From Marinobacterium_A aestuariivivens (GTDB lineage: Bacteria > Pseudomonadota > Gammaproteobacteria > Pseudomonadales > Balneatricaceae): 64,000 nucleotides of DNA. Each line of letters opens with the position of its first letter. Positions within the stretch are counted from its first letter, which is position 1. Shown here piece by piece: positions 1 to 8,808 of this stretch. The notes beneath the pieces are model-generated. The model saw nothing but the letters and a program-made list of their open reading frames with translations. It was not told the DNA's origin and did not search any database. The position numbers and the translations under genes are program-made. The DNA is taken from NCBI RefSeq assembly GCF_042661465.1, contig NZ_JBHSWE010000001.1, positions 1,550,001 to 1,614,000 on the forward strand. The letters are read 5' to 3'.

Positions 1-1239
1 GACCTGTTCCCGATCGCACACCGGATCGTCAACCAGTTGCCGAAGATCGAGCTGCTCTATATCGCCGGTCTCTACCACGATATCGCCAAGGGCCGTGGCG
101 GCGACCACTCGGAGCTCGGCGCCGAGGATGTGCTGGAGTTCTGTCGACGCCACCACCTGGGCAAATGGGACTCCCACCTGGTGGCCTGGCTGGTGCGCAA
201 TCACCTGCTGATGTCGATGACGGCACAGCGGCGCGACATCTCGGATCCGGAGGTGATCCATCGCTTTGCCAAACAGTGCGGCGACGGCGTTCATCTCGAT
301 TACCTCTACGTTTTGACCGTGGCCGACATCAACGCCACCAACCACACGCTCTGGAACAGCTGGCGCGCCACCCTGCTGCGCCAGCTCTATACCGAGACCC
401 GCCGCGCCCTGCGCCGCGGCCTCGAGAATCCGGTCAACATAGAAGACCGCATCGAACAGCTGCAGAAAGACGCCCTCGCCGTACTGCGCCGTCACGGTAT
501 CCGCGAAGCACCGGCACGGGAACTCTGGAGCAACATCGGCAACGACTATTTCCTGCGCGAAGATTCCCAGAACGTGGCCTGGCACACCGAGGCGATTCTC
601 GAACACGGCGAAAACAAGCTGCCGCTGGTACTGGTGCGCAAGACCTCCTACCGCGTCTATGAAGGCGCGACCGAGATCTTCATCTACAGCGAAGACCTGC
701 CAAACCTCTTTCCCGCCACCGTCGCGGCGCTGGATCAGCTTCACCTGAGCATCCAGGACGCGCGCATCATCCTCACCGATGACGGTCGCACCCTCAATAC
801 CTACTCGGTCCTGACCGAGGACAATCAGCCGCTATCGGAAAACCCGGACTATCTGGCCAATATCCGCGATACCCTGATCGAGGAACTCGACGACCCGGAC
901 GACTTCCCGGATATCATCCAGCGCCGCGTGCCCCGCACACTGAAGCTGTTCGCCGCGCCGACCCGGGTCACCATCAGCAACGACCCGGTGATGCAGCAGA
1001 CGGTACTCGAGGTCAGCAGCCCGGACCGTCCGGGACTGCTGGCACGCATCGGCCGCATCTTCGTCGAGTTCGGCATTTCGGTACGCAAGGCCAAGATCGC
1101 CAGCATCGGCGAACGGGTCGAGGACTACTTCTTCATCACCGATGCCAACGAACAGCCGATCAGCGATCCGGACCTGTGCCACCGGCTGCAGGAAACCATC
1201 TGCCGGCAGCTCGACGAGCAGATACAACAGGAATCGTAG
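1..1239 (+). CDS. glnD: Bifunctional uridylyltransferase/uridylyl-removing enzyme GlnD, 3' part
   Basis: GlnD uridylylates and deuridylylates PII proteins in response to glutamine, which sets nitrogen control. The gene enters from the left edge, so the nucleotidyltransferase half lies outside the window. What remains opens inside the HD hydrolase domain (LYHDIAKGRGGDHSELG, about residues 20-37 of the visible part). It continues through the helical region to two C-terminal ACT domains, near visible residues 225-290 and 318-400; the second contains SSPDRPGLLARIGRIF. The frame is open from base 1, so no start is assigned. The TAG stop lies inside the first GTAGGAGC repeat. Identification is secure from domain order. 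Confidence 0.96.
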   Translation, partial: DLFPIAHRIVNQLPKIELLYIAGLYHDIAKGRGGDHSELGAEDVLEFCRRHHLGKWDSHLVAWLVRNHLLMSMTAQRRDISDPEVIHRFAKQCGDGVHLDYLYVLTVADINATNHTLWNSWRATLLRQLYTETRRALRRGLENPVNIEDRIEQLQKDALAVLRRHGIREAPARELWSNIGNDYFLREDSQNVAWHTEAILEHGENKLPLVLVRKTSYRVYEGATEIFIYSEDLPNLFPATVAALDQLHLSIQDARIILTDDGRTLNTYSVLTEDNQPLSENPDYLANIRDTLIEELDDPDDFPDIIQRRVPRTLKLFAAPTRVTISNDPVMQQTVLEVSSPDRPGLLARIGRIFVEFGISVRKAKIASIGERVEDYFFITDANEQPISDPDLCHRLQETICRQLDEQIQQES

Positions 1240-1339
1240 GAGCCGCGTACCCAGACTTACGGGCACTTCCCCGCAGCGAACGACCTCGCCGCGAATACCC
1301 CTGGTGCCGAACTTGTTCGCACCGGGGCGGCGCTCCTAC
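1236..1339. repeat. GTAGGAGC-type inverted repeat, copy 1
   Basis: The element begins with gtaggagc and ends with the complementary gctcctac. The arms are imperfectly complementary and rich in CGCCGCGAA-like sequence, so the unit could fold into a long hairpin. Its first bases supply the glnD stop codon. Related copies lie at 7928-7996 and about 37547-37619. This looks like the REP-like family known from pseudomonads and relatives; that assignment is from memory of the motif, not a search. Confidence 0.7.
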
Positions 1340-1368
1340 AATTGCGGTTTCAATTCGAGGAAATAACA

Positions 1369-1749
1369 ATGGACAACGCCACCCGCACCGAAATCGAAGC
1401 CGCCGTTTTCCGGCGCCTGCTGGAACACCTGGACAACCGCAAGGACGTGCAGAACATCGACCTGATGAACCTCGCCGGCTTCTGCCGCAACTGCCTGTCG
1501 AAATGGTATGTCGCAGCCGCCTCCGAGCGCGGCGAAGAGGTCGACTACGAACAGGCCCGCGAGCGGATCTACGGCGAGCCCTATGCCGAGTGGAAGGAAA
1601 AGTACCAGCAGGAAGCGAGCGCCGATCAGTTGGCGCAGTTCGAGAAGGCGAGCAAAAAGGTGACGCGTAACGCGTCACCCGTAACCGGTCGTCATTCCAC
1701 CCAGGCGCGCTGGACCTGGCTCAGGTCCAGCTCCAGGATCGTGGCGTAG
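1369..1749 (+). CDS. DUF1244 family protein (3' end probably mis-framed)
   Basis: Small soluble protein of the DUF1244 family, function unknown. Recognisable features are the LMNLAGFCRNCLSKWY segment with two conserved cysteines and the downstream YGEPYAEWK helix. The ATG at 1369 follows a good ribosome site (cgagg). As read, the frame runs 127 codons and overlaps the 3' end of the converging flgP by 58 bases, which is unusual. Adding one A to the A-run at 1654-1658 would stop it at TAA 1668-1670, giving 100 residues, close to the family length. I therefore think the real end is 1670 and the last 26 residues are artefactual. Confidence 0.8.
   Translation: MDNATRTEIEAAVFRRLLEHLDNRKDVQNIDLMNLAGFCRNCLSKWYVAAASERGEEVDYEQARERIYGEPYAEWKEKYQQEASADQLAQFEKASKKVTRNASPVTGRHSTQARWTWLRSSSRIVA
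1660..1694. repeat. Degenerate 7-base tandem repeat downstream of DUF1244
   Basis: Consecutive 7-mers gtgacgc, gtaacgc, gtcaccc, gtaaccg can be read here. The same word type recurs at 14061-14079 and 28850-28870. The region also forms a short palindrome (gtgacgcgtaacgcgtcac). Confidence 0.55.
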
Positions 1750-2132
1750 GTGTCGTCCTGCACCGGATAGGTCTTGACCACGCGGGCGCCACGGACGATG
1801 CCGGCAACGGCCGCACGGAAGCGGTCGTTCTGCAGCACCAGGTCGCTGACCTGGGTCGTACCATAGATGTACTGGCCATGGACCACGGCGGCGAGTTCCT
1901 GGTAGGCGCGCAGCTTGGACGCGCGCATGGCCATCAGCATCCTGTGCTGCTCGCTCTGACCCGGCTGCAGACTGATCGGCGCATAGCCGGTCACGCTGAT
2001 CAGATTGGCATTCTGGACAGGCGCAGCGACCTGCCCGGACAGCGCCGGTGACGCCGGCTGCAAGGCCTGACAGCCGGCCAGCAGCAACGTCATGGCGCAG
2101 AACAGACCTCGACCCGCGTTCCTCGCTTTCAT
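1692..2132 (-). CDS. flgP: FlgP-like LPP20-family outer-membrane lipoprotein
   Basis: Predicted lipoprotein of 146 residues with a signal peptide and lipobox (LLLAGCQ, Cys about residue 21), then an LPP20-type domain. FlgP is an outer-membrane lipoprotein needed for polar flagellar motility in vibrios and for basal disks in Campylobacter. It overlaps the end of the upstream FlgO-domain gene by ATGA, so the two are translationally coupled. FlgT is encoded divergently next door, as in the vibrio flgT/flgO/flgP locus. The name rests on this context plus family resemblance, since LPP20 proteins are diverse. Confidence 0.8.
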   Translation of the reverse strand: MKARNAGRGLFCAMTLLLAGCQALQPASPALSGQVAAPVQNANLISVTGYAPISLQPGQSEQHRMLMAMRASKLRAYQELAAVVHGQYIYGTTQVSDLVLQNDRFRAAVAGIVRGARVVKTYPVQDDTYATILELDLSQVQRAWVE

Positions 2133-2836
2133 CAGTGCCCCACCGCTCCGTTACGATTTTCGATGATCATGCCCTGACGCTGCGCCTGCAGCTGATCGTA
2201 ACCGGGCGACGCGCCCTCGAGACGACCGTCCGGTACATGGGTCTGGGCACTGGCCAGCACCTGGCGGGTGGTGGTATCCAGCACCCGGGCATTGAGCACG
2301 ATCCCCTGCGGATAGCGCGCATAGGTGCCGGTCAGCACGAAATAGATACGATAGCGGCTGTTCAGCAACGACAGCGACTGACGCGACAGTGCAGGCTTTT
2401 CAGTCGTATTGAGACTGACGGCCCGGTAGTCGACAAGATTGTAGCGCCCCTGCTGCAGCTGGTAGATGAGGTTTTCAGCAATGCGCTCGCCGACCGGGTT
2501 CGACAGCGGCACCTGCGCACGATCGAGGTCGGCAAAGGGCAGCACGGCCATCGGCAGGCGCTTGATGCGATGCTCCGCGAGCCCCGTCGCCAGTTGCTGG
2601 GCGAGCTGCGCCACCGCCTCGCTGAGCGGATCGACCGATGCCTCTTCCGCCACCCTGCTCAACGGCGCCGGGGCATTGTCGAGCGGGACGGCCTCGCCAT
2701 CTGCCGGCACCGCGCCACGCAGCTGCTGCACGGCACCGTCGCCGAGGGACTCCAGCCGCACCGGCACCGGCTGCTGCGACTGCAGACTGCAGCCGGACAG
2801 CACCAGCAACAGGGCTCCCGCCAATACTCTCATCAT
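2132..2836 (-). CDS. flgO: FlgO-domain lipoprotein
   Basis: A 234-residue predicted lipoprotein: hydrophobic N-terminus and lipobox (LLVLSGCS), a proline/alanine-rich linker, then a FlgO domain. That domain shows the MAVLPFADLD start, GERIAENLIYQL and YRIYFVLTGTYARY. FlgO is an outer-membrane protein required for motility in Vibrio cholerae. The start is the first of two adjacent ATGs (2836 or 2833); the longer open frame upstream is antisense to flgT and not used. The stop overlaps the flgP start (ATGA). The promoter must lie in the 183-bp gap shared with flgT. Confidence 0.86.
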   Translation of the reverse strand: MMRVLAGALLLVLSGCSLQSQQPVPVRLESLGDGAVQQLRGAVPADGEAVPLDNAPAPLSRVAEEASVDPLSEAVAQLAQQLATGLAEHRIKRLPMAVLPFADLDRAQVPLSNPVGERIAENLIYQLQQGRYNLVDYRAVSLNTTEKPALSRQSLSLLNSRYRIYFVLTGTYARYPQGIVLNARVLDTTTRQVLASAQTHVPDGRLEGASPGYDQLQAQRQGMIIENRNGAVGH

Positions 2837-2929
2837 CGCAATCCATCGTTGATTTGGAGCCAATCTACGCCAAGCGCTGCAAGGGTACAAGCCGCCGGAC
2901 GGCCGCCATTTGCAAGACCCGCGAAAAAA

Positions 2930-2999
2930 GCTATAAGCTGCAAGCCTCAGGCTGCAAGCGGCAGGCGCCAGTCGTGCAGCTTGCCGCCTGCCCCTATAA
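2930..2999. repeat. Degenerate 7-base tandem repeat in the flgO/flgT divergent promoter region
   Basis: Ten consecutive 7-mers can be read: gctataa, gctgcaa, gcctcag, gctgcaa, gcggcag, gcgccag, tcgtgca, gcttgcc, gcctgcc, cctataa. The period is 7, the family word is gctgcaa, and the block ends about 20 bases before the flgT start. It therefore sits within the flgT leader or promoter. Confidence 0.6.
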
Positions 3000-3019
3000 A
3001 TATCGGTCAGGAAGCCCAG

Positions 3020-4225
3020 ATGTTTAGCGCCAAGTTCCGCCAGTTGCTGCACACCCTCGGACTCTGCCTGCTGCTCCTGCCCCCGGCCGCTCAGGCCCAG
3101 AGCGTCGTCGCCGAAGGGCGGGGCGCCATCATCGGCAACGACCTCGAATCCGCGCGCCGCGCCGCCATCCGCGACGCCACCGAGCAGGCTTCGCTGCAGG
3201 CCGCCGCCTATATCAGCGTCACCCAGCAGGTGACGGACGGCGTACTGGAGATCGACAACCTTCACCTGGGTGCACAGGGCAACGTCGGCAATATCCAGTT
3301 GCTGGACGAGAAACGCCAGGGCAACTGGCTGCTGGTGCGCATCCGTGCCGATATCGACACCGAGCCGGGCTGCGAGAAGAGTGCGGGACACGCCTACCGC
3401 AATCGCCTGGCGGTCACCAGTTTTCCGCTGCTGCAGCCGCAGCAGGCCAATTTGGGGCAACTCCACGGCATCGACACCCTTCTGCCCTCGCTGATCGCCC
3501 GCGAGCTGGCCCTCAACCCCGGCCTCCGGTCGGCGGATGCCAGCCGCACGCGGATCATCCAGGATCCGGCCACCGCACCGACCCGCCGCTTGCCCGACGG
3601 AAGCCTTGACGAGCTGGTATCGGTGCAGGGTCAACCAGGCGTGCAGTACCTGGTTTCCGGCGTCATCCGCGACCTGTCCATGCAGCACCCGGAACTGCAC
3701 GGCGAGCAGAACCTGCTGAAACACTGGTACAACCGTGCCCGGAAACAGGACGAGCGTTACCTGCGCACCCTGGCCCTGGAGCTCTATGTCCACGACGCCC
3801 TGACCGGCGCACTGCTGTTCCGTCAGCAGTATCGCACCGAAGGTCTCTGGAGCCTGCCGCCCGAGCAGGCCACCGGCTTTGCCACCGCCGCTTTCTGGCA
3901 GCAGGATTTTGGGCTCAAGACCCGAGCCCTGCTCGACAGCATCGGCCTGGAGCTGGGCGAAGAGCTCAGCTGCCTGCCGTTCCGGGCCAGAATCCTGAAG
4001 GTCGAGCAGGACCGTGTCTGGTTCAACGCCGGCGAGGATGCCGGCATCGCGCGCGGCGACCGGCTCAGCCTTTACCGCCTCGACAACCGCTTCGGCCCGA
4101 GGCTCGACAACAGTCGCACAACGCTGGTCGTCGACGATATTCAGGCCGGCACCGCCAGCGGCACCTTTTCCGGCAGCGCAGAGCAGTTCAATATCCAGGT
4201 AGGCGATATCGTGATGGCACAGTAA
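3020..4225 (+). CDS. flgT: Flagellar assembly protein FlgT
   Basis: FlgT forms the H-ring around the basal body of fast polar flagella and helps retain the T-ring and stator. The 401-residue product has a cleavable signal peptide (hydrophobic to LLPPAAQAQS). The N-terminal domain opens VVAEGRGAIIGNDLESARRA and includes IRDATEQASLQAAAYIS. A middle YDLVSG-like segment (QYLVSGVIRDLSM) and a C-terminal SH3-like domain (WFNAGEDAGIARGDRLSLYR) follow. The ATG at 3020 is preceded by caggaag and fits the signal peptide; the open frame upstream is antisense to flgO. It is divergent from flgO-flgP. No other flagellar genes are in the window. Confidence 0.93.
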   Translation: MFSAKFRQLLHTLGLCLLLLPPAAQAQSVVAEGRGAIIGNDLESARRAAIRDATEQASLQAAAYISVTQQVTDGVLEIDNLHLGAQGNVGNIQLLDEKRQGNWLLVRIRADIDTEPGCEKSAGHAYRNRLAVTSFPLLQPQQANLGQLHGIDTLLPSLIARELALNPGLRSADASRTRIIQDPATAPTRRLPDGSLDELVSVQGQPGVQYLVSGVIRDLSMQHPELHGEQNLLKHWYNRARKQDERYLRTLALELYVHDALTGALLFRQQYRTEGLWSLPPEQATGFATAAFWQQDFGLKTRALLDSIGLELGEELSCLPFRARILKVEQDRVWFNAGEDAGIARGDRLSLYRLDNRFGPRLDNSRTTLVVDDIQAGTASGTFSGSAEQFNIQVGDIVMAQ

Positions 4226-4291
4226 GCGTTAAGCGTTAAGCATTGGATAGCATCCGCCTCACGCCTCACGCCTCACGCCTCACGCCTCACG
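4224..4291. repeat. Tandem 7-base repeats: gcgttaa x2 and cctcacg x5
   Basis: Directly after the flgT stop comes gcgttaa twice, then, after a short spacer, five exact copies of cctcacg at 4257-4291. The flgT TAA belongs to the first repeated word. The rest of the gap to 4380 shows no gene. Confidence 0.9.
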
Positions 4292-4380
4292 ATAATATTC
4301 TGTCGGTCGCTGATCGCCGACAATAGGAGGCCGGCCGCTTTTTCCCTATACTAGGCGGCTTTAGCCATTACGGATTCAGG

Positions 4381-4593
4381 GTGTTAGACAAGATGCAACA
4401 GAGCGAAATGTTCGCGTTACTGGAACGCAAGATCGAAGAGATGCTGGAAGAGGTCGAACTGCTGCGCATGGAAGTCGCCGAACTGCGCGATGCCAAGGCC
4501 GCCCTGGAGTCCGACAAGGAAGAATCCGTACGCCGCCTGCAGTCGCTGCTGGCCCGCTTCGACGAAGCCCGGGATCAGCAGTCGGCGGCCTGA
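4381..4593 (+). CDS. Small coiled-coil protein (TIGR02449/ZapB-like)
   Basis: A 70-residue, almost entirely helical, acidic coiled coil (ALLERKIEEMLEEVELLRME then VAELRDAKAALESDKE). It resembles the small TIGR02449 family often found near zapA and, in architecture, ZapB. A role in division-ring organisation is inferred only from this resemblance. The start is GTG at 4381 or the in-frame ATG at 4393. It is followed immediately by a strong bidirectional terminator. Confidence 0.75.
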   Translation: MLDKMQQSEMFALLERKIEEMLEEVELLRMEVAELRDAKAALESDKEESVRRLQSLLARFDEARDQQSAA

Positions 4594-4617
4594 TACGCAG
4601 GGTGCAATCTGTGATCC

Positions 4618-4655
4618 AAACGCAAAAGCCCGGCATCTGCCGGGCTTTTGCGTTT
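4618..4655. terminator. Strong bidirectional rho-independent terminator
   Basis: A perfect 17-bp stem (aaacgcaaaagcccggc with its complement) around an atct loop, with A-tract and T-tract on the two sides. It serves both the coiled-coil gene on plus and the OmpA-like gene on minus. Confidence 0.95.
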
Positions 4656-4668
4656 ACCACTGGCCGAA

Positions 4669-5325
4669 TCAGCCGGCGGTGCCGCGGATATAGACCTCTA
4701 CGCGGCGGTTCTGCGCACGGCCGGCAGCGGTATTGTTGTCGGCCACCGGATAGCGCGGGCCGTAACCCTGGGTGCTGATGCGCATCTGGGCAATGCCGCG
4801 ACCAGCGAGATAGCTGGCGACACTGGCGGCGCGCTGCTCCGACAGAGACTGGTTGAATTCGAACGAACCCGTGCTGTCGGTATAGCCGTTCACGCCGATG
4901 GCGCTGTCCTTGAATTTCTGCAGCACCAGCGCCACATCGTCCAGCACCGGGTAGAAACCGGGGTCGAGCTGGGCGCTGCCGGTCTGGAAGGTGACATTGC
5001 CCGGCATCACCAGCCGGATATCGTCGCCGACACGCTCGACGCCGACACCGGTACCGTCAAGGCGCTGACGCAACTCCATTTCCTGCTTGTCCATATAGGC
5101 GCCAATGCCTCCACCGACGGCACCGCCGATCAGGGCGCCGGCCAGAGCGCCCCGGCCACGATCACCGTCGGCGACGGCCGCTCCCAGCAGCGCACCGGTA
5201 ACGGCACCTATACCCGCGCCCTTGGTCGCCTGCGAAGTCTTCTCTTCACGGGTGTAGGGATCCATGGTGGTGCAGCCGGCCAGTACCGTCATCGCCACCG
5301 CAAGGGTAAACGTCTTCTTCATCAT
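4669..5325 (-). CDS. OmpA-family lipoprotein with glycine-zipper region
   Basis: A 218-residue predicted outer-membrane lipoprotein. It has a signal peptide and lipobox (MTVLAGCTTMDPY), a glycine-zipper segment at about 40-85 (AGIGAVTGALLGAAVADG and ALAGALIGGAVGGGIGAYM), then an OmpA-like peptidoglycan-binding domain with VNGYTDSTGSFEFNQSLSEQ and AGRAQNRRVEVYI. The layout matches the YiaD/Pal-like group that anchors outer membrane to peptidoglycan. The start is the first of two adjacent ATGs, 11 bases after ggag. It is monocistronic between the terminator and the fabY promoter region. Confidence 0.9.
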   Translation of the reverse strand: MMKKTFTLAVAMTVLAGCTTMDPYTREEKTSQATKGAGIGAVTGALLGAAVADGDRGRGALAGALIGGAVGGGIGAYMDKQEMELRQRLDGTGVGVERVGDDIRLVMPGNVTFQTGSAQLDPGFYPVLDDVALVLQKFKDSAIGVNGYTDSTGSFEFNQSLSEQRAASVASYLAGRGIAQMRISTQGYGPRYPVADNNTAAGRAQNRRVEVYIRGTAG

Positions 5326-5604
5326 TGAATTTTCCACTCCAGCTTCAACACGCCCACAGGGCGAATCAATTTCATTGTATCGCGACAATCTGAACCGGCA
5401 CTGAAGGCCTCGCCCCGCCCGCTTTCACCACACTTTAGCATAGGCGCTGAGCGCCGGGTGACAACCGCCGGGACGGTAAATAATCCGGAGCAGGCCGGCC
5501 GGAGGCATTACCGCTAGTCAGTCCCCCGAACAACCGATAAAATGGGGCGGCTCGAACAAGTCCTCTTTTAAAATCCAGTGTCCGTTCCATCCGAGGAGTC
5601 CCCA

Positions 5605-7515
5605 TTGTCTCAGCTGCCTGTCATCGTCGGTTTTGGTGGAATCAATCCGGCCGGTAGAGCCTCATCGCACCACGCCTATCGCCGCCTGATTCTCGACCGG
5701 CTCGATGCCGACAGCCGCCGTCAGACACTGCTGAGCCTGGCGACCCTGATGAACCTCGCAAGCTATGACGACGGCAACTACTTCAATGCCGCCGGCGAAC
5801 AGCTCCCACTGGACGACCTGTTGCTGCAGATTGGCCAGCAGATCTGCGACAACACCCTGATACGCCACATCCACCCCGACTGGTTCGACGTCCGGGCGGT
5901 GATGTTCAACCGCCCGGCCGAAGTCGAAGGCGAGGACAACCAGCTGCGTTTCCTGCTGCGCCGACGCCATCTGCCGCGGCAGATTCCGGCCAACTGGAAG
6001 GTCCGCGACCTATCCGGCAACCAGGTCGAAGTCACCGTCACCGGCCGTTGCGAGATTATTTTTCCCGACACCAAGATCGCCCAGGTCCAGTCCGCGGGCA
6101 TGCTGCCGACCGGTTTCGAACCCGGCAAGCTCTACCAGTCGCGCAACCATCCGCGCAATCTGCAGATGACCGTTTATGCCGCATCCGACGCCCTGCATTC
6201 CAGCGGTATTCCATTCGAGCGCATTCTGGACCGGGTGCGCCCCGACCAGGTCGGCGTCTATGCCAGCAACTCGATCGGCCAGCTCGACGATTTCGGCTTC
6301 GGTGGCCTGACCAAGTTCCCGGCACTGGGCAAGCGCACCACCTCCAAGCAGATGCCGCTGGGCTATGCCCAGATGCCGGCAGACTTCGTCAATGCCTATG
6401 TCCTGGGGAATGTCGGCGTCACCGGCGGCGCACTGGGTGCCTGCGCCACCTTCCTGTACAACCTGCGCAATGCGGTCAACGATATCCGCAACGGCGTGCG
6501 CAAGGTGGTGCTGGTCGGCGGCAGCGATGCCCCGGTCACACCGGAGATCATCGAGGGTTTCCGCGCCATGGGCGCCCTCGCCGAAGACAAGGACCTGCTG
6601 GCGCTGGACGGTCTCACCGAGCTCGGTGACGACGATTATCGCCGCGCCTGCCGGCCGTTCGGCAACAACTGCGGCTTCACCATCGGCGAGTCGAGCCAGT
6701 TCGTGCTGCTGATGAGCGACGACCTGGCGCTGGAACTGGGCGCGCAGATCTTCGGCGCCGTACCCGACGTCTTCGTCAATGCCGACGGCCACAAGAAGTC
6801 GATCTCGGCGCCGGGCATCGGCAACTACCTCTGCCTCGGCAAGGCCGCCGGCCTGATCCGCTCGATGCTGGGCGACGAGGCGCTGCGCCAGCGCAGCTTT
6901 GTCCAGGCCCACGGCACCAGCACGCCGCAGAACCGGGTGACCGAGTCCCACGTCATCAATGAAATCGCCCGGGCCTTCGGCATCCACTCATGGCCGGTGG
7001 CGGCGATCAAGTCCTATCTCGGCCACTCCCAGGGCACCGCCGGCGGCGACCAGCTCAGCCTGTCACTCGGCACCTGGCAGTACGGCTACATTCCCGGCAT
7101 TCTGACGACGCCGGAAATCGCCTCCGATGTCCACGGCAGCAACCTGCTGTTCCCGCTGGATCATCTGGAAGTCGGCGTGGACGGCATCGATGCCGTGCTG
7201 CTGAACTCCAAGGGCTTCGGCGGCAACAACGCCAGCGCGCCCCTGCTGTCGCCGCGGGTCACGGAACAGCTGCTGGGCCGCCGTCACGGCATCCGGGCCA
7301 TGGACACCTGGCGTGAACGCCGCGAAAGCGCCGTCGAGACCGCAGGGGCTTACGACGACGCCTGCAGCAAGGGCCAGACACGCCCGACCTACCTCTACGA
7401 TCACGCGGTACTGGAGGGAAGCGACCTGCATATCAGCGCCGAAGAGATCCGACTGCCGGGCTACGCAAACCCGGTCAGCCTGGTCGAGGACAACCCTTTC
7501 AAGGACATGTGTTGA
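5605..7515 (+). CDS. fabY: Beta-ketoacyl-ACP synthase, FabY type
   Basis: FabY condenses acetyl-CoA with malonyl-ACP to start fatty-acid synthesis in Pseudomonas aeruginosa, replacing FabH. The product is 636 residues, the size of P. aeruginosa FabY, and begins SQLPVIVGFGGINPAGRASS, very like that protein. The thiolase-fold active site is complete: nucleophile Cys in GGALGACATFLYNLRN, His in VQAHGTSTPQNRV and His in IKSYLGHSQGTAGGDQ. I chose TTG 5605 because gaggag lies 6 bases upstream and the family N-terminus begins there; an in-frame GTG at 5578 lacks both. The gap 5326-5604 shows no other gene. Confidence 0.93.
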   Translation: MSQLPVIVGFGGINPAGRASSHHAYRRLILDRLDADSRRQTLLSLATLMNLASYDDGNYFNAAGEQLPLDDLLLQIGQQICDNTLIRHIHPDWFDVRAVMFNRPAEVEGEDNQLRFLLRRRHLPRQIPANWKVRDLSGNQVEVTVTGRCEIIFPDTKIAQVQSAGMLPTGFEPGKLYQSRNHPRNLQMTVYAASDALHSSGIPFERILDRVRPDQVGVYASNSIGQLDDFGFGGLTKFPALGKRTTSKQMPLGYAQMPADFVNAYVLGNVGVTGGALGACATFLYNLRNAVNDIRNGVRKVVLVGGSDAPVTPEIIEGFRAMGALAEDKDLLALDGLTELGDDDYRRACRPFGNNCGFTIGESSQFVLLMSDDLALELGAQIFGAVPDVFVNADGHKKSISAPGIGNYLCLGKAAGLIRSMLGDEALRQRSFVQAHGTSTPQNRVTESHVINEIARAFGIHSWPVAAIKSYLGHSQGTAGGDQLSLSLGTWQYGYIPGILTTPEIASDVHGSNLLFPLDHLEVGVDGIDAVLLNSKGFGGNNASAPLLSPRVTEQLLGRRHGIRAMDTWRERRESAVETAGAYDDACSKGQTRPTYLYDHAVLEGSDLHISAEEIRLPGYANPVSLVEDNPFKDMC

Positions 7516-7537
7516 ACCACAGGATTCAGGAAGACCG

Positions 7538-7924
7538 ATGAGAACAGCAGCCCCTATCGCCGCCCTTGTTGCCCTGACGCTCGGCGGCTGCGCGCAGCTC
7601 GAGCGCCCGACCGAGGATTACTACACCCTCGACAGCCGCTACCTGCTGATGTGCCGCGGCACCACCAATCACTGTCAGGAGCTGTCGCTGGTCGCATCCG
7701 GCATCAACAGGGTCGACCCGATCGAGGACGCCTACGGTCAGCAGGTGCGCGGCCCCAACTATCCCCTGAGCCTGGCACGCATGCTGCTGAAACCGGCGGA
7801 CGGCAGTTACAGCCCGAAACCGCTGGATGACAGCAACCGCTATTATATCCTGCCGGTCAACAGCAAGACCGATACGGTCTGGGATACCCTGGACGATATC
7901 CACAGCTGGATCTATGAAGATTGA
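7538..7924 (+). CDS. Hypothetical lipoprotein downstream of fabY
   Basis: A 128-residue predicted lipoprotein with lipobox LTLGGCAQLE (Cys about 18). The rest has no domain I recognise; it carries two cysteines in MCRGTTNHCQ and tyrosine-rich segments (DYYTLDSRYLL, NRYYILPV). It follows fabY by 22 bases on the same strand with an agga site, so it is probably cotranscribed. Function unknown. Confidence 0.8.
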   Translation: MRTAAPIAALVALTLGGCAQLERPTEDYYTLDSRYLLMCRGTTNHCQELSLVASGINRVDPIEDAYGQQVRGPNYPLSLARMLLKPADGSYSPKPLDDSNRYYILPVNSKTDTVWDTLDDIHSWIYED

Positions 7925-7927
7925 TTC

Positions 7928-7996
7928 GTAGGAGCCGCGCCCCCGCGGCGAAAGACGTTTGCACCTGCGGTATTCGCGGCGAGGCGCCGCTCCGAC
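7928..7996. repeat. GTAGGAGC-type inverted repeat, copy 2
   Basis: It starts gtaggagccgcg and ends gcgccgctccgac, with arms complementary around a ttgcacctg centre. It lies between the lipoprotein stop and the converging tatD gene and may act as a transcript-end hairpin for both. Confidence 0.75.
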
Positions 7997-8004
7997 AGGA
8001 TTCA

Positions 8005-8790
8005 TCAGGCGATATTCAGCGCTAAAACCTCGTGCACATTGGCGGTGGTCTGGCGGGCGATCTGCTCCGGCGCCTCGCTTCGAAGACTGCACAGCACCTC
8101 GAAGACATCCCTGATCCGCTGCGGCCGGTTGGGCTCGTCGCGCCAGTCCGACAACGGCATATCCGGGGCGTCGGTCTCGAGCACCAGCGATTCCAGCGGC
8201 AGCGAGGCGGCAAGACGACGCAGCTTCGTCGCCCGGTCATAGCTGATGGCGCCGCCGAACCCCAGCCGGAACCCCAGTTCGATATATTGCCGCGCCTGCT
8301 GCCCGCTGCCGGAAAAGGCGTGTACGATGCCGGCACGGCCGAGCCGCGCCCGGCGCAGGGTCTTGAGCATCCGGTCGTGGGCCTTGCGCACATGCAGCAG
8401 GACCGGCAGATCGAAGCGCGACGCCAGCGCCAGCTGCCCCTCGAGGTAGTACTGCTGAGACTCGGGGTCCGCATCGTCGATAAAGTAGTCCAGCCCGATC
8501 TCGCCGATGGCCCGGACCCCGCCGGCCGCCAACCGCGTTTCGAGCAGCTCGAGATGTTCCGGCCTGTGTTCGGAAAGAAAGCAGGGATGCAGCCCCAGAG
8601 CGGGATAGAGCGCCGGATCGCCGGCGCAGAACGCCAGCAACCGCGGCCAGTGTTGCGCGGTGACACCCGGCACCAGGATTTCCAGGACACCGACGGCCCG
8701 AGCCTCGGCCAGCGCCCGCTCGCGCCAGCCGTCGAAGGCGGGAAAGTCGAGATGGCAGTGGCTGTCGAAAAGATCGCTGGCAGGATCCAT
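8005..8790 (-). CDS. TatD/YjjV-family metal-dependent DNase
   Basis: A 261-residue TatD-family hydrolase (TIM-barrel metal nuclease, 3'-5' exonuclease or deoxyribonuclease). All metal-ligand motifs are present: FDSHCHLDF, the glutamate in GEIGLDYF, HVRKAHDR, VHAFSGSGQQ and LETDAPDMP. It groups more with YjjV than TatD by general look, which I cannot settle. The start at 8790 has ggag nine bases upstream; a longer frame to 8901 extends into a repeat element. It converges on the fabY lipoprotein. Confidence 0.92.
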   Translation of the reverse strand: MDPASDLFDSHCHLDFPAFDGWRERALAEARAVGVLEILVPGVTAQHWPRLLAFCAGDPALYPALGLHPCFLSEHRPEHLELLETRLAAGGVRAIGEIGLDYFIDDADPESQQYYLEGQLALASRFDLPVLLHVRKAHDRMLKTLRRARLGRAGIVHAFSGSGQQARQYIELGFRLGFGGAISYDRATKLRRLAASLPLESLVLETDAPDMPLSDWRDEPNRPQRIRDVFEVLCSLRSEAPEQIARQTTANVHEVLALNIA

Positions 8791-8808
8791 GACGCTCTCC
8801 GGATAATC

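Noticed and set aside
2048..4225. 725-codon frame starting inside flgO
   Set aside because: The first 324 codons are antisense to flgO and not protein-like. The signal peptide and ribosome site place the flgT start at 3020.
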